Below, in pieces: positions 1 through 7,760 of a DNA stretch of 40,110 bases. Below the pieces are notes generated by a model. It ran no database searches, was not told the DNA's origin, and saw nothing but the letters and a program-made list of their open reading frames with translations. Made by a program: the position numbers and the translations under genes. Each line of letters opens with the position of its first letter. Positions within the stretch are counted from its first letter, which is position 1. This DNA comes from Kordiimonas lipolytica (GTDB taxonomy: Bacteria; Pseudomonadota; Alphaproteobacteria; Sphingomonadales; Kordiimonadaceae): contig NZ_LRUB01000015.1 of NCBI RefSeq assembly GCF_001550065.1, forward strand, positions 1-40,110. Direction: 5' to 3'.

Positions 1-26
1 TGAACCGCCCCGGGATTGTCGGAGGC
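1..26. repeat. Terminal inverted repeat of the IS (orfB side)
   Basis: Its 26 bases match the reverse complement of 1296-1321 at 25 positions. It starts at the first base of the window. Confidence 0.93.
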
Positions 27-39
27 AGGTTGGTTTAAG

Positions 40-945
40 TTAAGCGGCCATGGGGCGTTCGTCCAGCATGGCGTAGTAATTTCTCTCAGCCTCGGCAGGT
101 GGAATGTTGCCGATTGGCTCCAGCAGGCGTCGATGATTGAACCAGTCGACCCATTCAAGCGTCGCAAATTCAACCATCTCAAATGACCGCCACGGCCCTC
201 GCCGATGGATGACTTCGGCCTTGTAGAGCCCGTTGATCGTCTCGGCGAGTGCGTTGTCGTAACTGTCCCCGACGCTGCCAACCGATGGTTCGATACCATC
301 TTCTGCCAAGCGTTCGGTGTATCGGATCGAGACATACTGGCTGCCCCGGTCACTGTGATGGATAAGCCCGCCTTTTCTTGCTGGCCTGCGGTCATGCAGA
401 GCCTGTTCAAGTGCGTCCAGCACAAAGCCCGTATGTGCCGTCCTGCTGACCCGCCAGCCAACGATGCGCCTGGCAAACACATCAATGACAAAAGCTACAT
501 AAACAAAGCCCTGCCATGTGGCGACATAAGTGAAGTCAGACACCCACAACATGTTGGGTGCCGGGGCATGGAACTCGCGGTTCACTTGGTCAAGTGGACA
601 AGGGGCTGACTTGTCGCTAAAGGTGGTGCGAACAGGCTTGCCTCGAATGGCGCCTTGTAGCCCCATCTCGCGCATCAGACGCTCGACTGTGCAGCGGGCC
701 ACATGAAAGCCTTCACGGCCGAGTTGACGCCATATTTTGCGGACACCGTAGACCAGAAAGTTCTCCTCAAAGACACGGGCAATCTCCGGCTTCAGTGCCA
801 TATCGCGCTGTGCCCGTGCAGACAGAAGTGACGGGTCACGGCGACAGGCCAGATGGTGGTGGTATGTGGATGGGGCGATCTGCAGCAAACGACAGATCGG
901 CTCGACCCCATACAGGTCCCGGTGCTCGTCGATAAAACTGATCAA
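40..945 (-). CDS. IS3-family transposase OrfB (DDE integrase domain)
   Basis: This 301-residue protein is the catalytic subunit of the IS transposase. An N-terminal HTH_21-like region is followed by an rve integrase core. The catalytic acidic residues are D137 (WVSDFTYV), D199 (HHSDRGSQY) and E235 ([10 protein letters not shown]), with 35 residues between the second D and the E, the classical DD(35)E spacing. The frame begins with TTG at 945-943, which overlaps the TGA stop of orfA (TTGA), and lies in the -1 frame relative to orfA. IS3 elements normally make an OrfAB fusion by -1 frameshifting. I see no A-rich slippery heptamer at the overlap, so either another slip site or translational coupling is used. 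No internal stop or lesion is visible. Confidence 0.93.
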   Translation of the reverse strand: MISFIDEHRDLYGVEPICRLLQIAPSTYHHHLACRRDPSLLSARAQRDMALKPEIARVFEENFLVYGVRKIWRQLGREGFHVARCTVERLMREMGLQGAIRGKPVRTTFSDKSAPCPLDQVNREFHAPAPNMLWVSDFTYVATWQGFVYVAFVIDVFARRIVGWRVSRTAHTGFVLDALEQALHDRRPARKGGLIHHSDRGSQYVSIRYTERLAEDGIEPSVGSVGDSYDNALAETINGLYKAEVIHRRGPWRSFEMVEFATLEWVDWFNHRRLLEPIGNIPPAEAERNYYAMLDERPMAA

Positions 946-1268
946 CGTCTCAGTGGGCGGTCGAGCTCCGCCTGGGCAAAATAAGCCGATGCCTTGCGCA
1001 AGATCTCGTTGGCTTGCCTCAGTTCCCGGTTCTCCCGTTCAAGGGCCTTCAGCTTGTCGGCAACCTCGGTCGGCATACCAGCCCGCTGGCCGCTGTCCAC
1101 CTCTGCTTTCTTGACCCATTCGTTCAGGGTCTGAGGGACACAGCCAATCTTGCTGGAGATGGATACAATCGCTGCCCAACGGGACGGATAATCGCCCTCA
1201 TGGGAAAATACCATGCGGACCGCACGGTCGCGGACTTCAGGTGAAAATTTGTTCGTGGTCTTGCTCAT
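942..1268 (-). CDS. IS3-family transposase OrfA (HTH protein)
   Basis: This 108-residue protein has an N-terminal helix-turn-helix of the transposase_8 type (begins [20 protein letters not shown]). A leucine-zipper-like C-terminal stretch ([20 protein letters not shown]) is typical of IS3 OrfA. In the family, OrfA binds the terminal repeats and regulates transposition, while the OrfAB fusion does the chemistry. It overlaps orfB by four bases. The frame is intact. Confidence 0.93.
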   Translation of the reverse strand: MSKTTNKFSPEVRDRAVRMVFSHEGDYPSRWAAIVSISSKIGCVPQTLNEWVKKAEVDSGQRAGMPTEVADKLKALERENRELRQANEILRKASAYFAQAELDRPLRR

Positions 1269-1295
1269 AATGGCTCCTTTTACTCAGAAGTTGGA

Positions 1296-1321
1296 GCCTC
1301 CGGCAATCCCGGGGCGGTTCA
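1296..1321. repeat. Terminal inverted repeat of the IS (orfA side)
   Basis: This is the partner of 1-26. The next bases (from 1322) belong to the interrupted beta-barrel gene, whose reading frame is open right up to the junction. Confidence 0.93.
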
Positions 1322-1322
1322 G

Positions 1323-1658
1323 ATCGGCGCCGACGCGCACCTGGTGTTCGGCCCCGTGGAACTGAGGTCAGAGCTGACGCAAACCTGGCTCCATAGCCCC
1401 AAGGCGATGCGCGTGCGCGACAGCGAATTCGGCGTATACGGGCAAGCCAGCTACAATATTGATGAGCGCTGGGCGCTCCATGCGCGGTATGAATATTTCA
1501 AGGACCGCGATTTTGTAAACGCGTCCGAAAATGCGCTTTTCGGTTTCAGCTACCGCCCCAAACCACCGGTGGTGTGGAAGCTTGAATATGTCACCCAGTG
1601 GGGGCAGGAACTGGACATCGAGCAGGGCTTCAAGGCCTCGCTCGCGGTCCTGTTTTAG
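1323..1658 (+). pseudogene. 3' remnant of an outer-membrane beta-barrel (porin-like) gene cut by the IS
   Basis: The frame is open from the IS junction at 1322 to a TAG at 1656-1658, giving about 111 residues with no convincing start of its own; GTG at 1344 is only an internal in-frame codon. The residues alternate in the manner of beta-strands (for example FGVYGQASYNI, WALHARYEYF, WKLEYVTQW). The chain ends in Phe (LAVLF), the C-terminal aromatic signature of outer-membrane barrel proteins recognised by BamA. The 5' part must lie left of the IS, outside the window. It probably was the first gene of the operon with the PstS-like protein and the two-component genes. The exact porin family is not resolved from the remnant. 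Confidence 0.75.
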
Positions 1659-1669
1659 GGGGTGCCACA

Positions 1670-2119
1670 GTGAAGCGCGCCTTCATATACCGCTCCCCGG
1701 CACGAGCCCTGATGGTGGTCATGGCATCCCTGATGCTGAGCGCGAAAGCGTCAGCCGAGGAAAAGATGCTGATCATCGCCAACAAGAATGTGCCGGTGGA
1801 AGCGATGGAGCTTGAAGAGCTGAACCGCATCTTCATGCTCAAGCGCCAGGTGTGGCCGGACGGCAGCCCCGTGGTGCCCGTGAACCGCGAGGCCTCCAGC
1901 CCTGCGCGGCGGGAATTCACAGAAAAAGTGCTGGGCCGCAGCATGCGATCGCTGGCCAACTATTGGAACCAGATGCAGTTCAAGGGCTTCATGCCGCCCG
2001 TGGTGCAGGAATCCGACGCCGCCATGGCCGCCTTTGTGCGCAATGTGGACGGAGCCATCGGCTATGTGGTGGCCGATAAGGTCCCCGAAGGTGTGCGCGT
2101 GCTGGGGGAAATCCCGTGA
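1670..2119 (+). CDS. PstS-like periplasmic phosphate-binding-family protein
   Basis: I choose the GTG at 1670 because AGGGGG (1657-1662) lies just upstream and because it gives a signal peptide (basic VKRAFIYR, hydrophobic core, ASA-type cleavage near residue 28). The mature protein of about 120 residues resembles the short PstS-like proteins (PBP_like family): it has the 'ELNRIFMLKRQVWPDG' and 'ANYWNQMQFKGFMPP' type segments and ends with 'VDGAIGYVVADKVPEGVRVL'. It is far shorter than true PstS (about 320 residues), and no pstCAB transport genes are nearby, so a sensory or accessory role is more likely than uptake. Its TGA overlaps the GTG of the histidine kinase (GTGA), indicating translational coupling. 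Confidence 0.75.
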   Translation: MKRAFIYRSPARALMVVMASLMLSAKASAEEKMLIIANKNVPVEAMELEELNRIFMLKRQVWPDGSPVVPVNREASSPARREFTEKVLGRSMRSLANYWNQMQFKGFMPPVVQESDAAMAAFVRNVDGAIGYVVADKVPEGVRVLGEIP

Positions 2120-4095
2120 TCAAATGGATGGACAGCTCGATCCGGCGCAAGCTGATGCTGTCGCTCATCGGCATCTTCATCGTGACCTACGCGCTGACGG
2201 CGGCCGTGGTACTCACCAGCGTACGTGGGAGCCTGCAGGACACGGAAGCAGGCGCGCTTAGGCAGATCGCCAGCCAGAAGCTCGGGCGGGTTGAGGCTTA
2301 TTTCCAGTCGCTCGCCACCAATGTTACGGCCTGGACCCGGCTTGAGGTGATGAACGATATCTTCTCTGCCGACATAGACAAAAGGATCAGCCGCACGCTG
2401 GCGGAACTGCATGACCAATATGCCCTTGAGGGTGACGTTTATGTATTTGACGCCGAAGGCTTCATCGTGGCCGCGTCCCACCCGGTGGATACGGAGCTGA
2501 CGATCCCCGACGCCTGGCGGCTGGAAGCGGGCGACCCGCTTCGGTTTGAGGGCAAGGGGCCGATGCCTCTTGCGGGCGGTGCAGACACCGGGGAGATCGT
2601 GGCGCTCAAGGCGCCGATTGCGGCACGCTTCGGCGGCAAGGCCCCCATTGGTACGCTGGTGGCCACCGTGCCCTGGCATGTGGTGGAAACCATCATGGCG
2701 GAAGACGGCCTGCCCACCCTGCTGGTGAGCGAGGAAACCCACACACCGCTTCTTGCAGCCCACCTGCCCATGCCTGATACGGCCCTGCCCACCGATAACG
2801 CGGGCCTCAGGGCGCTGATGCTGGGGGGCGAACGCTATATTACCGGGCACGCCGATGCCGCGACCGGCAGCCTGACCGGATGGGCAGTGATTTCCGCCAA
2901 ACCGGAAGCCACCATCAGTGCCGCCATCACGCGTGTGGCGCTACAGCTTCTGGCGCTTGGCGCGGCGCTTTATGTGCCCATCCATTTCGGCATCCGCTGG
3001 ATGGCGCGGCGGCTGACTGACCCCGTGAACACGCTTGAAAAGACAGTCAGCAGCATCACCAGCGCGCGCGACCTGTCGCTAAGGGCCAATGTGCAGGCGG
3101 GTGATGAGATCGGCAGCCTCGCCCGCGCTTTCAACACCATGGCGGAAAGCCTGCAGGAAACCTCGCGTGAGCGCGAAGATGTGCTGGAGCGGCTTGAGAA
3201 GCTGAACCTGACACTGGAAAAGCGCGTCGAGGAACGCACGGCCGAGCTTTCCGGCGCCAACGCCCAATTGCAGGAAGCGTTCGAGCAACTCAAGACCACC
3301 CAAAGCCAGCTGGTGCAATCTGAAAAGATGGCGTCCCTCGGCCAACTGGTGGCTGGTGTGGCGCACGAACTGAATAACCCCATCAGCTTCATCTACGCCA
3401 ACTTCCCGCACATTGAGGAATATGCCGACGAGATTCTGGCACTGCTGGACGAAATCCGCCACGTGCCCATGCCCGATGACGCCAAGGCCGTCATTGAGGG
3501 CAAAATTGACGATCATGACATCGACCTAGTGCGCGAAGACCTGAAGAAGATCGTCTCAAGCGGCATGGCCGGGGCGTCCCGCATCAAGGAAATTGTGCTG
3601 GCGCTCAGGAGCTTCTCCCGCCTTGACGAGGCCGAGAAAAAATCCGTCAGCCTTGAGAAGGGCCTGGACGACACGCTGGCGATCCTCAACCATTTCATTA
3701 AGGGCGGGATCGAGGTTGAAAAAGACTATGGCCTCAGCGCCCCGGTGGATTGCCACGCAGGCCAGATCAACCAGGTGTTCACCAACATCATCTTCAATGC
3801 CGTCCAGGCGATGGGCGAAAGCGGCAAGATCACGCTTGTGACCAAGCGCGACGGGGAAAACGCAGTGATCCGCATTGCGGACACCGGCCCCGGCATCCCT
3901 GAAGGCGTGATCGAGCGCATCTTCGATCCCTTCTTCACCACCAAGAAAGTGGGCGAAGGCACGGGGCTCGGGCTCTCCATCTCCTATGGTATCATTGAAA
4001 AACACGGCGGCACGCTTGAAGTGGAAAGCACGCCCGGTGAAGGTACCACTTTCACCATCACCCTGCCCATTCATGCAAAGGATGACGACGCATGA
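2116..4095 (+). CDS. Membrane sensor histidine kinase (Cache-like sensor, HAMP, HisKA, HATPase_c)
   Basis: This 659-residue kinase has a first membrane segment at about residues 14-35 and an extracytoplasmic region (about 40-265) with a Cache-like pattern (GDVYVFDAEGFIVAASHP). A second membrane segment lies at about 268-290, followed by HAMP (about 295-347) and a coiled coil (about 345-405). The phospho-acceptor is H417 in VAGVAHELNNP. The ATPase domain has an N box (NIIFNAVQAM), DTGPGIPEG, an F box (FDPFFTTK) and GTGLGLSIS. It autophosphorylates and should pass phosphate to the response regulator that starts in its last four bases (ATGA). The GTG start overlaps the stop of the PstS-like gene. 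The ligand is unknown; the neighbouring porin and phosphate-binding-type protein make a small anion a reasonable guess only. Confidence 0.93.
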   Translation: MIKWMDSSIRRKLMLSLIGIFIVTYALTAAVVLTSVRGSLQDTEAGALRQIASQKLGRVEAYFQSLATNVTAWTRLEVMNDIFSADIDKRISRTLAELHDQYALEGDVYVFDAEGFIVAASHPVDTELTIPDAWRLEAGDPLRFEGKGPMPLAGGADTGEIVALKAPIAARFGGKAPIGTLVATVPWHVVETIMAEDGLPTLLVSEETHTPLLAAHLPMPDTALPTDNAGLRALMLGGERYITGHADAATGSLTGWAVISAKPEATISAAITRVALQLLALGAALYVPIHFGIRWMARRLTDPVNTLEKTVSSITSARDLSLRANVQAGDEIGSLARAFNTMAESLQETSREREDVLERLEKLNLTLEKRVEERTAELSGANAQLQEAFEQLKTTQSQLVQSEKMASLGQLVAGVAHELNNPISFIYANFPHIEEYADEILALLDEIRHVPMPDDAKAVIEGKIDDHDIDLVREDLKKIVSSGMAGASRIKEIVLALRSFSRLDEAEKKSVSLEKGLDDTLAILNHFIKGGIEVEKDYGLSAPVDCHAGQINQVFTNIIFNAVQAMGESGKITLVTKRDGENAVIRIADTGPGIPEGVIERIFDPFFTTKKVGEGTGLGLSISYGIIEKHGGTLEVESTPGEGTTFTITLPIHAKDDDA

Positions 4096-5150
4096 CCAGA
4101 CTTTCGCCCCCGAATGCAGACAAATTCACACTTCTGTTCGTTGATGACGAACCCGACATCCTCGACAGCCTGTGGCGGGCCTTCCGCAAGGAATTTCGCA
4201 TTCTGAAGGCAGATGGCGGGCAGAAGGGCATCGACATCATCAAGTCCGAGCCCGTGCATCTGATCATCTGCGACCAGCGCATGCCGGATGTGACCGGCGA
4301 CAAGGTGCTGGCGGTCGCGCGCGAACAGCAGCCGGATGCCGTGCGTATCCTGCTGACCGGCTACTCAGACATCGAAGCGCTGGTGAACTGCGTCAACGAC
4401 GCGCAGATTTACAAATATATCACCAAGCCGTGGGAGCCGGAGATGCTACGCCTGACGGTGGTGCGCGCGCTTGAGGCGCTGGCGCTCGATCAGCAGCTGA
4501 AGATGACATCAGCCGAGCTTGAGCAGGCCTATGAAGACGCCATCACCATGCTGTCGGTGGCGTGCGAGGGCAAGGACGAAGACACGGGCTATCATGTGCA
4601 GCGGGTGCAGCACTATACCGAAGCGCTGGCGCTTGAACTGGGCATAGACGGCGACACCGCGAAGCATATGGGGGTGATGAGCATCCTTCATGACGTGGGC
4701 AAGCTGTTTGTGCCGGACGCGATTTTGCAGAAGCCCGCCAAGCTGGACGCGGACGAGTGGGACGTGATGCGCCAGCACCCCGATAACGGCGTGCGCATTT
4801 TGGGCGAAAACGCCTTCTATCAGGTGGCGCGCGAAATCGCGGGCGGCCACCATGAAAACTGGGACGGCAGCGGCTACCCGAAGGGCCTGAAGGCGGATGA
4901 AATACCGCTTTCGGCGCGCATCGCCAAGGTGGCGGACGTGTTCGATGCGCTCTCATCGAAGCGCCCCTACAAGGAACCCTGGCCGCTCGAGAAAACGCTC
5001 GGCCTTCTGAAGAATGGGCGCGGCGGTGAGTTCGACCCCGATGTGATCGACGCCTTCTTCAAGCTGCATGAGCGCGGGAGGATCGCGGAGATCATGCGCG
5101 ACTATCACGCCCATGACGATCCGGACGTGGCGGCCAAGGAAGGCCGCTAG
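4092..5150 (+). CDS. Response regulator with REC and HD-GYP domains (RpfG-type)
   Basis: This 352-residue protein has an N-terminal receiver domain with the acidic pair in LLFVDDEPD, phospho-acceptor D61 (LIICDQRMPD) and the conserved Lys in YITKPW. After a helical linker (about 125-155) comes an HD-GYP domain with H200-D201 (SILHDVGK), HHE at 253-255 and GYP at 261-263 (DGSGYPKG). The metal-binding and GYP residues are all present, so cyclic-di-GMP phosphodiesterase activity is plausible by family knowledge. It overlaps the kinase gene by ATGA. At its 3' end it shares CTAG (5147-5150) with the stop of the convergent arfB gene. The output has not been shown; other HD-GYP proteins bind other signals or are inactive. 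Confidence 0.93.
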   Translation: MTRLSPPNADKFTLLFVDDEPDILDSLWRAFRKEFRILKADGGQKGIDIIKSEPVHLIICDQRMPDVTGDKVLAVAREQQPDAVRILLTGYSDIEALVNCVNDAQIYKYITKPWEPEMLRLTVVRALEALALDQQLKMTSAELEQAYEDAITMLSVACEGKDEDTGYHVQRVQHYTEALALELGIDGDTAKHMGVMSILHDVGKLFVPDAILQKPAKLDADEWDVMRQHPDNGVRILGENAFYQVAREIAGGHHENWDGSGYPKGLKADEIPLSARIAKVADVFDALSSKRPYKEPWPLEKTLGLLKNGRGGEFDPDVIDAFFKLHERGRIAEIMRDYHAHDDPDVAAKEGR

Positions 5151-5569
5151 TCCACCAGCTTCAGCTTGCCGCGCATCTTCTTGCGGTCGCCCATGGTTTT
5201 CTTGGCGGTGATGCGGCGTTCCTTTGAGGCTTTCGACGGCTTGGTTGCCACGCGGAACTTGGGGCGTTTGGTCGCCGCCTTCAGCATGTCGGTCAGGCGT
5301 TTGGTGACCGCGCGCTTGTTGTCGATCTGGCTCCTATGCGTGTCTGACATCAGCACAATCTCGCCGGCGGCTGTCATGCGCCGGCCCGCAATCTTCCTCA
5401 GCCGGATGAACATCTCATTGCTGATGGCCGCACACGCCCGCGCGTTGAACCGCAGCTCAACAGCGGTCGAGACCTTGTTGACATGCTGGCCGCCCGGGCC
5501 CGACGCGCGCTTGGCCGTCAGCTGGATCTCAGCTTCGTCAATCTGGATATGGGGCGCAATTTCAAGCAT
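5147..5569 (-). CDS. arfB: Peptidyl-tRNA hydrolase ArfB (YaeJ family, ribosome rescue)
   Basis: This 140-residue protein carries the class-I release-factor GGQ motif (ASGPGGQHVNKVSTAVEL) near residues 25-45 and a long basic C-terminal tail (KKTMGDRKKMRGKLKLVD), the part that in the family enters the mRNA channel of stalled ribosomes. It lacks the codon-recognition domains of RF1/RF2. It therefore should hydrolyse peptidyl-tRNA on ribosomes stalled on broken mRNAs. The ATG at 5569 is preferred over the GTG at 5587, since homologs begin at about MLEIAPHI. It is monocistronic, convergent with the HD-GYP gene. Confidence 0.92.
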   Translation of the reverse strand: MLEIAPHIQIDEAEIQLTAKRASGPGGQHVNKVSTAVELRFNARACAAISNEMFIRLRKIAGRRMTAAGEIVLMSDTHRSQIDNKRAVTKRLTDMLKAATKRPKFRVATKPSKASKERRITAKKTMGDRKKMRGKLKLVD

Positions 5570-5588
5570 GCAGCGACCATAGCGCACC

Positions 5589-5619
5589 CGCCCCGAATTG
5601 CAATCTTCGGCGCGGGGCG
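5589..5619 (-). terminator. GC-rich hairpin after the MCP gene
   Basis: CGCCCCG (5589-5595) pairs with CGGGGCG (5613-5619) across a 17-base loop, between the stop of the MCP gene and the start of arfB. There is no T-tract, so a role as terminator is uncertain. Confidence 0.25.
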
Positions 5620-5625
5620 TGGGTT

Positions 5626-6873
5626 CTAAGTGCTGCGCACGCTCGCAACAAAGGCATCGGACTGCGCCTTCAGGGTCTCTACGGTCTGCGCCAGGTCATC
5701 CGCCGCGCGCGACAGTTCGCCTGCGGCTGTGTGGGTCTGCTCGGCGGTCGAGCTGACTTGCTCGATATTGCGCGCCACTTCCTGCGTGCCCTGCGACGCT
5801 TCCTGGATATTCCGGCTGATCTCCATCGTCGCGGACGACTGTTCCTCGGTTGCCGACGCGATGGCCGCCGCGATTTCATTGAGGGAGTGGATGCTGTCCG
5901 CGATATGGCTCACGGCCGTCACCGTGGTGTCGGTGTTGGCCTGGATCGACTGCACCTGGGTGCCAATGTCACCGGTGGCCTTGGCGGTCTGCGATGCCAG
6001 CGACTTCACCTCGTTCGCCACAACGGCAAAGCCCTTGCCCGCCTCGCCTGCGCGCGCGGCCTCGATGGTGGCGTTAAGCGCCAGGAGGTTGGTCTGTTCG
6101 GCAATGTCATTGATCAGGCGGATCACGTCGCCGATGGTGTCGCTTGCCGTCTTCAGTGAATTGATGGTCTCTGACGCTTCGCCTGCCTCGACAGCCGCCT
6201 CGCCCGACCGGGCCGAAGATGTGTTCACCTGCCGCGCGATTTCTTCCACCGATGCTGTCAGCTCCTCTGCTGCTGCCGCCACGGTCTGTACATTCATTGT
6301 CGCCTGTTCGGCCGCCGCCGCCACGCCCGTGGCCATGGACTGGTTCTCATCGGCATAGCGGGTCAGCTGCTGCGCGGTGGCGCGGACCTGCTCGACCGCG
6401 CTCGTAAGCGATGTCACGACACCCATCACGCTGGCCTCGAACGACGACGCCACTTCTTCGCGGTGCTCCTGCTCGCGTGCTTCGGCAGCCTGCATCTTGT
6501 CGCAGATTTCGTTGATATGATGCGCGCCGGCCCCGAAGGCGCCCGCCATGCCGGTCTCAAGGAAACGGCGGTAGAAGCGGTGTTCGGAGGCAGCCTGAAG
6601 GGCCGCGTCCGATTCCCGGATATAGGCGTCTGTCAGGTCCAGAATCCGGTTGAAATCCGTCAGCGCGCCAGACATGGGGCCGAACTTGTCCCAATCGGTG
6701 ATCCGGGCCTCCATATTGCCCGATGCAACCTCGCGCGCAACCTCGGTCAGGCGCTTGCAGGCGGCACTCATCATGTCGTTCTTCACCCGCTCTTCCTCGA
6801 GCGCGCGTTCAAGCTCGGCAATGCGGCTGCTCTCAGCGCCACCGTTTTTCTTCAGTTTTCCAAGCCAACTCAT
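5626..6873 (-). CDS. Soluble methyl-accepting chemotaxis protein
   Basis: This 415-residue protein has no membrane segment. An N-terminal coiled coil (about 15-50) leads to a helical region (about 50-145). A chemoreceptor signalling domain follows, with the highly conserved hairpin tip at about 259-290 ([19 protein letters not shown], then [13 protein letters not shown]), which contacts CheA and CheW. Its ATG overlaps the stop of the upstream PAS gene (ATGA, 6870-6873), so the two are co-translated. Together they have the parts of an Aer-type redox/energy taxis receptor on two chains, without the membrane anchor of E. coli Aer. No CheR-binding pentapeptide of the NWETF type is seen at the C-terminus, and no other che genes are in the window. 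Confidence 0.93.
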   Translation of the reverse strand: MSWLGKLKKNGGAESSRIAELERALEEERVKNDMMSAACKRLTEVAREVASGNMEARITDWDKFGPMSGALTDFNRILDLTDAYIRESDAALQAASEHRFYRRFLETGMAGAFGAGAHHINEICDKMQAAEAREQEHREEVASSFEASVMGVVTSLTSAVEQVRATAQQLTRYADENQSMATGVAAAAEQATMNVQTVAAAAEELTASVEEIARQVNTSSARSGEAAVEAGEASETINSLKTASDTIGDVIRLINDIAEQTNLLALNATIEAARAGEAGKGFAVVANEVKSLASQTAKATGDIGTQVQSIQANTDTTVTAVSHIADSIHSLNEIAAAIASATEEQSSATMEISRNIQEASQGTQEVARNIEQVSSTAEQTHTAAGELSRAADDLAQTVETLKAQSDAFVASVRST

Positions 6874-7403
6874 GCCGCCACACTCCAGATAAAGCTGTCA
6901 TAGTCCTGCCCCGCGCCAGAGAGCATGGCCTGTAGCCGCGCGGTTGAGGCCGCCAGCGCTTCCTGCCCGTTCTTGTGCGACTTCTCAATGTCCAGAAGTT
7001 CCCGATAGAGCGGCTTGATGGCCTCAAGCCCCTTCTTTGGCGGCACGCGGCGATTGGAATGGTAGCCGACAATGCTGCCGTCCGGCGCCAGGGAAGGCGT
7101 GACATGTGCCAGCACCCAATAATATTTGCCGGTGGCGGACATGTTTTTCACATAGGCGAAAATCTCATGACCGTTAGAGATCTGGTCCCACAACAGCTTG
7201 AACACGGCGCGCGGCATATCCGGATGCCGGATGATGCTGTGCGGCTGGCCGATCACATCGCTGGTGGTCATTTCCGCCACCCGGCAAAAGACATCATTGG
7301 CATAAAGAATCCGACCCTTCAGGTCGGTTTTCGAGACGATAATCTCGTTACTTGGAAACGTGATTTCCTCATCAACAGGAACCACGCCTGATTTTACTGA
7401 CAT
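6870..7403 (-). CDS. PAS-domain protein (Aer-like sensor module)
   Basis: This 177-residue protein carries a single PAS domain at about residues 20-125, of the type found in Aer and its relatives ([45 protein letters not shown]). This type commonly binds FAD or heme; the cofactor here is not determined. A helical C-terminal tail of about 50 residues follows. The ATG at 7403 is chosen because the longer TTG frame (7415) adds only four residues. Its stop overlaps the start of the soluble MCP gene, so it most likely supplies the sensing half of that receptor. An inverted repeat lies 78 bp upstream (7481-7500). Confidence 0.88.
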   Translation of the reverse strand: MSVKSGVVPVDEEITFPSNEIIVSKTDLKGRILYANDVFCRVAEMTTSDVIGQPHSIIRHPDMPRAVFKLLWDQISNGHEIFAYVKNMSATGKYYWVLAHVTPSLAPDGSIVGYHSNRRVPPKKGLEAIKPLYRELLDIEKSHKNGQEALAASTARLQAMLSGAGQDYDSFIWSVAA

Positions 7404-7480
7404 AATGCATCCCAATCGCTAACAGGTTCCCCACCCTGCCTTCAAACCAAGGGGTATCGGATTTGTGTTAAATTTATTTT

Positions 7481-7500
7481 AATTGATAGAACGATCAATT
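7481..7500. promoter_or_regulatory. 7-bp inverted repeat upstream of the PAS-MCP pair
   Basis: AATTGAT (7481-7487) and ATCAATT (7494-7500) form a perfect inverted repeat with a 6-bp spacer in an AT-rich stretch, in the 176-bp gap between the PAS gene start and tRNA-Thr. This is the geometry of a small operator; the binding protein is unknown. Confidence 0.35.
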
Positions 7501-7579
7501 GATTTACCGAAAAAAACGGAAAATTTCGTTCAGAGGCAGGAAAACACGCGAGCCCTTTGCCGTGGAGGCAGGGAGGAAA

Positions 7580-7655
7580 TGGTGCCGCTTACGTGACTCG
7601 AACACGTGACCCCATCATTACGAATGATGTGCTCTACCAACTGAGCTAAAGCGGC
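7580..7655 (-). tRNA. tRNA-Thr (anticodon CGU)
   Basis: The minus strand folds as a 76-nt tRNA with the CCA encoded (7580-7582 on the plus strand read TGG). The acceptor stem is GCCGCTT/AAGCGGC, the D arm is AGCTCAGTTGGTAGAGC, the anticodon stem CATCA/TGATG encloses TTCGTAA with anticodon CGT, and the T arm contains GTTCGAGTC. It reads ACG (Thr). Confidence 0.96.
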
Positions 7656-7704
7656 CCTTGCATCAAGCAATGTCCCCAGGGCAGGGAGCCCCGTACAGGC
7701 GGCG

Positions 7705-7733
7705 TATATAGCGGATGGCAAAAGGCGAGACAA
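7705..7733 (-). promoter_or_regulatory. Promoter of tRNA-Thr
   Basis: On the minus strand TTGTCT (7733-7728), a 17-bp spacer and TATATA (7710-7705) form a good sigma-70 type promoter about 50 bp upstream of the tRNA 5' end. Confidence 0.7.
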
Positions 7734-7760
7734 GTATTTTTAGGCGCGGCGAAGGGCGTG

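Larger units (their letters stand above)
1..1321 (-). mobile_element. Complete IS3-family insertion sequence
   Basis: Two overlapping transposase frames are bounded by terminal inverted repeats of 26 bp at 1-26 and 1296-1321 that differ at a single position (base 19). Both ends begin TGAACCGCCCCGGG, read inward. Length of about 1.32 kb, an OrfA/OrfB pair with OrfB in the -1 frame, and a DDE catalytic triad in OrfB all fit the IS3 family. The element reads right to left, so the end next to orfA is the one at 1321. Base 1 of the window is its terminal base, so the left flank and target-site duplication cannot be checked. The right end lies inside an outer-membrane protein gene. The near-perfect ends and intact frames suggest recent, possibly active, insertion. 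Confidence 0.95.

Noticed and set aside
942..1000. Classical A-rich slippery heptamer for IS3 frameshifting
   Set aside because: Not found in the orfA/orfB overlap; the overlap itself is TTGA. Another slip site cannot be excluded.
2062..2850. Minus-strand frame opposite the histidine kinase sensor region
   Set aside because: Shadow of the kinase gene; low-complexity His/Arg-rich product.
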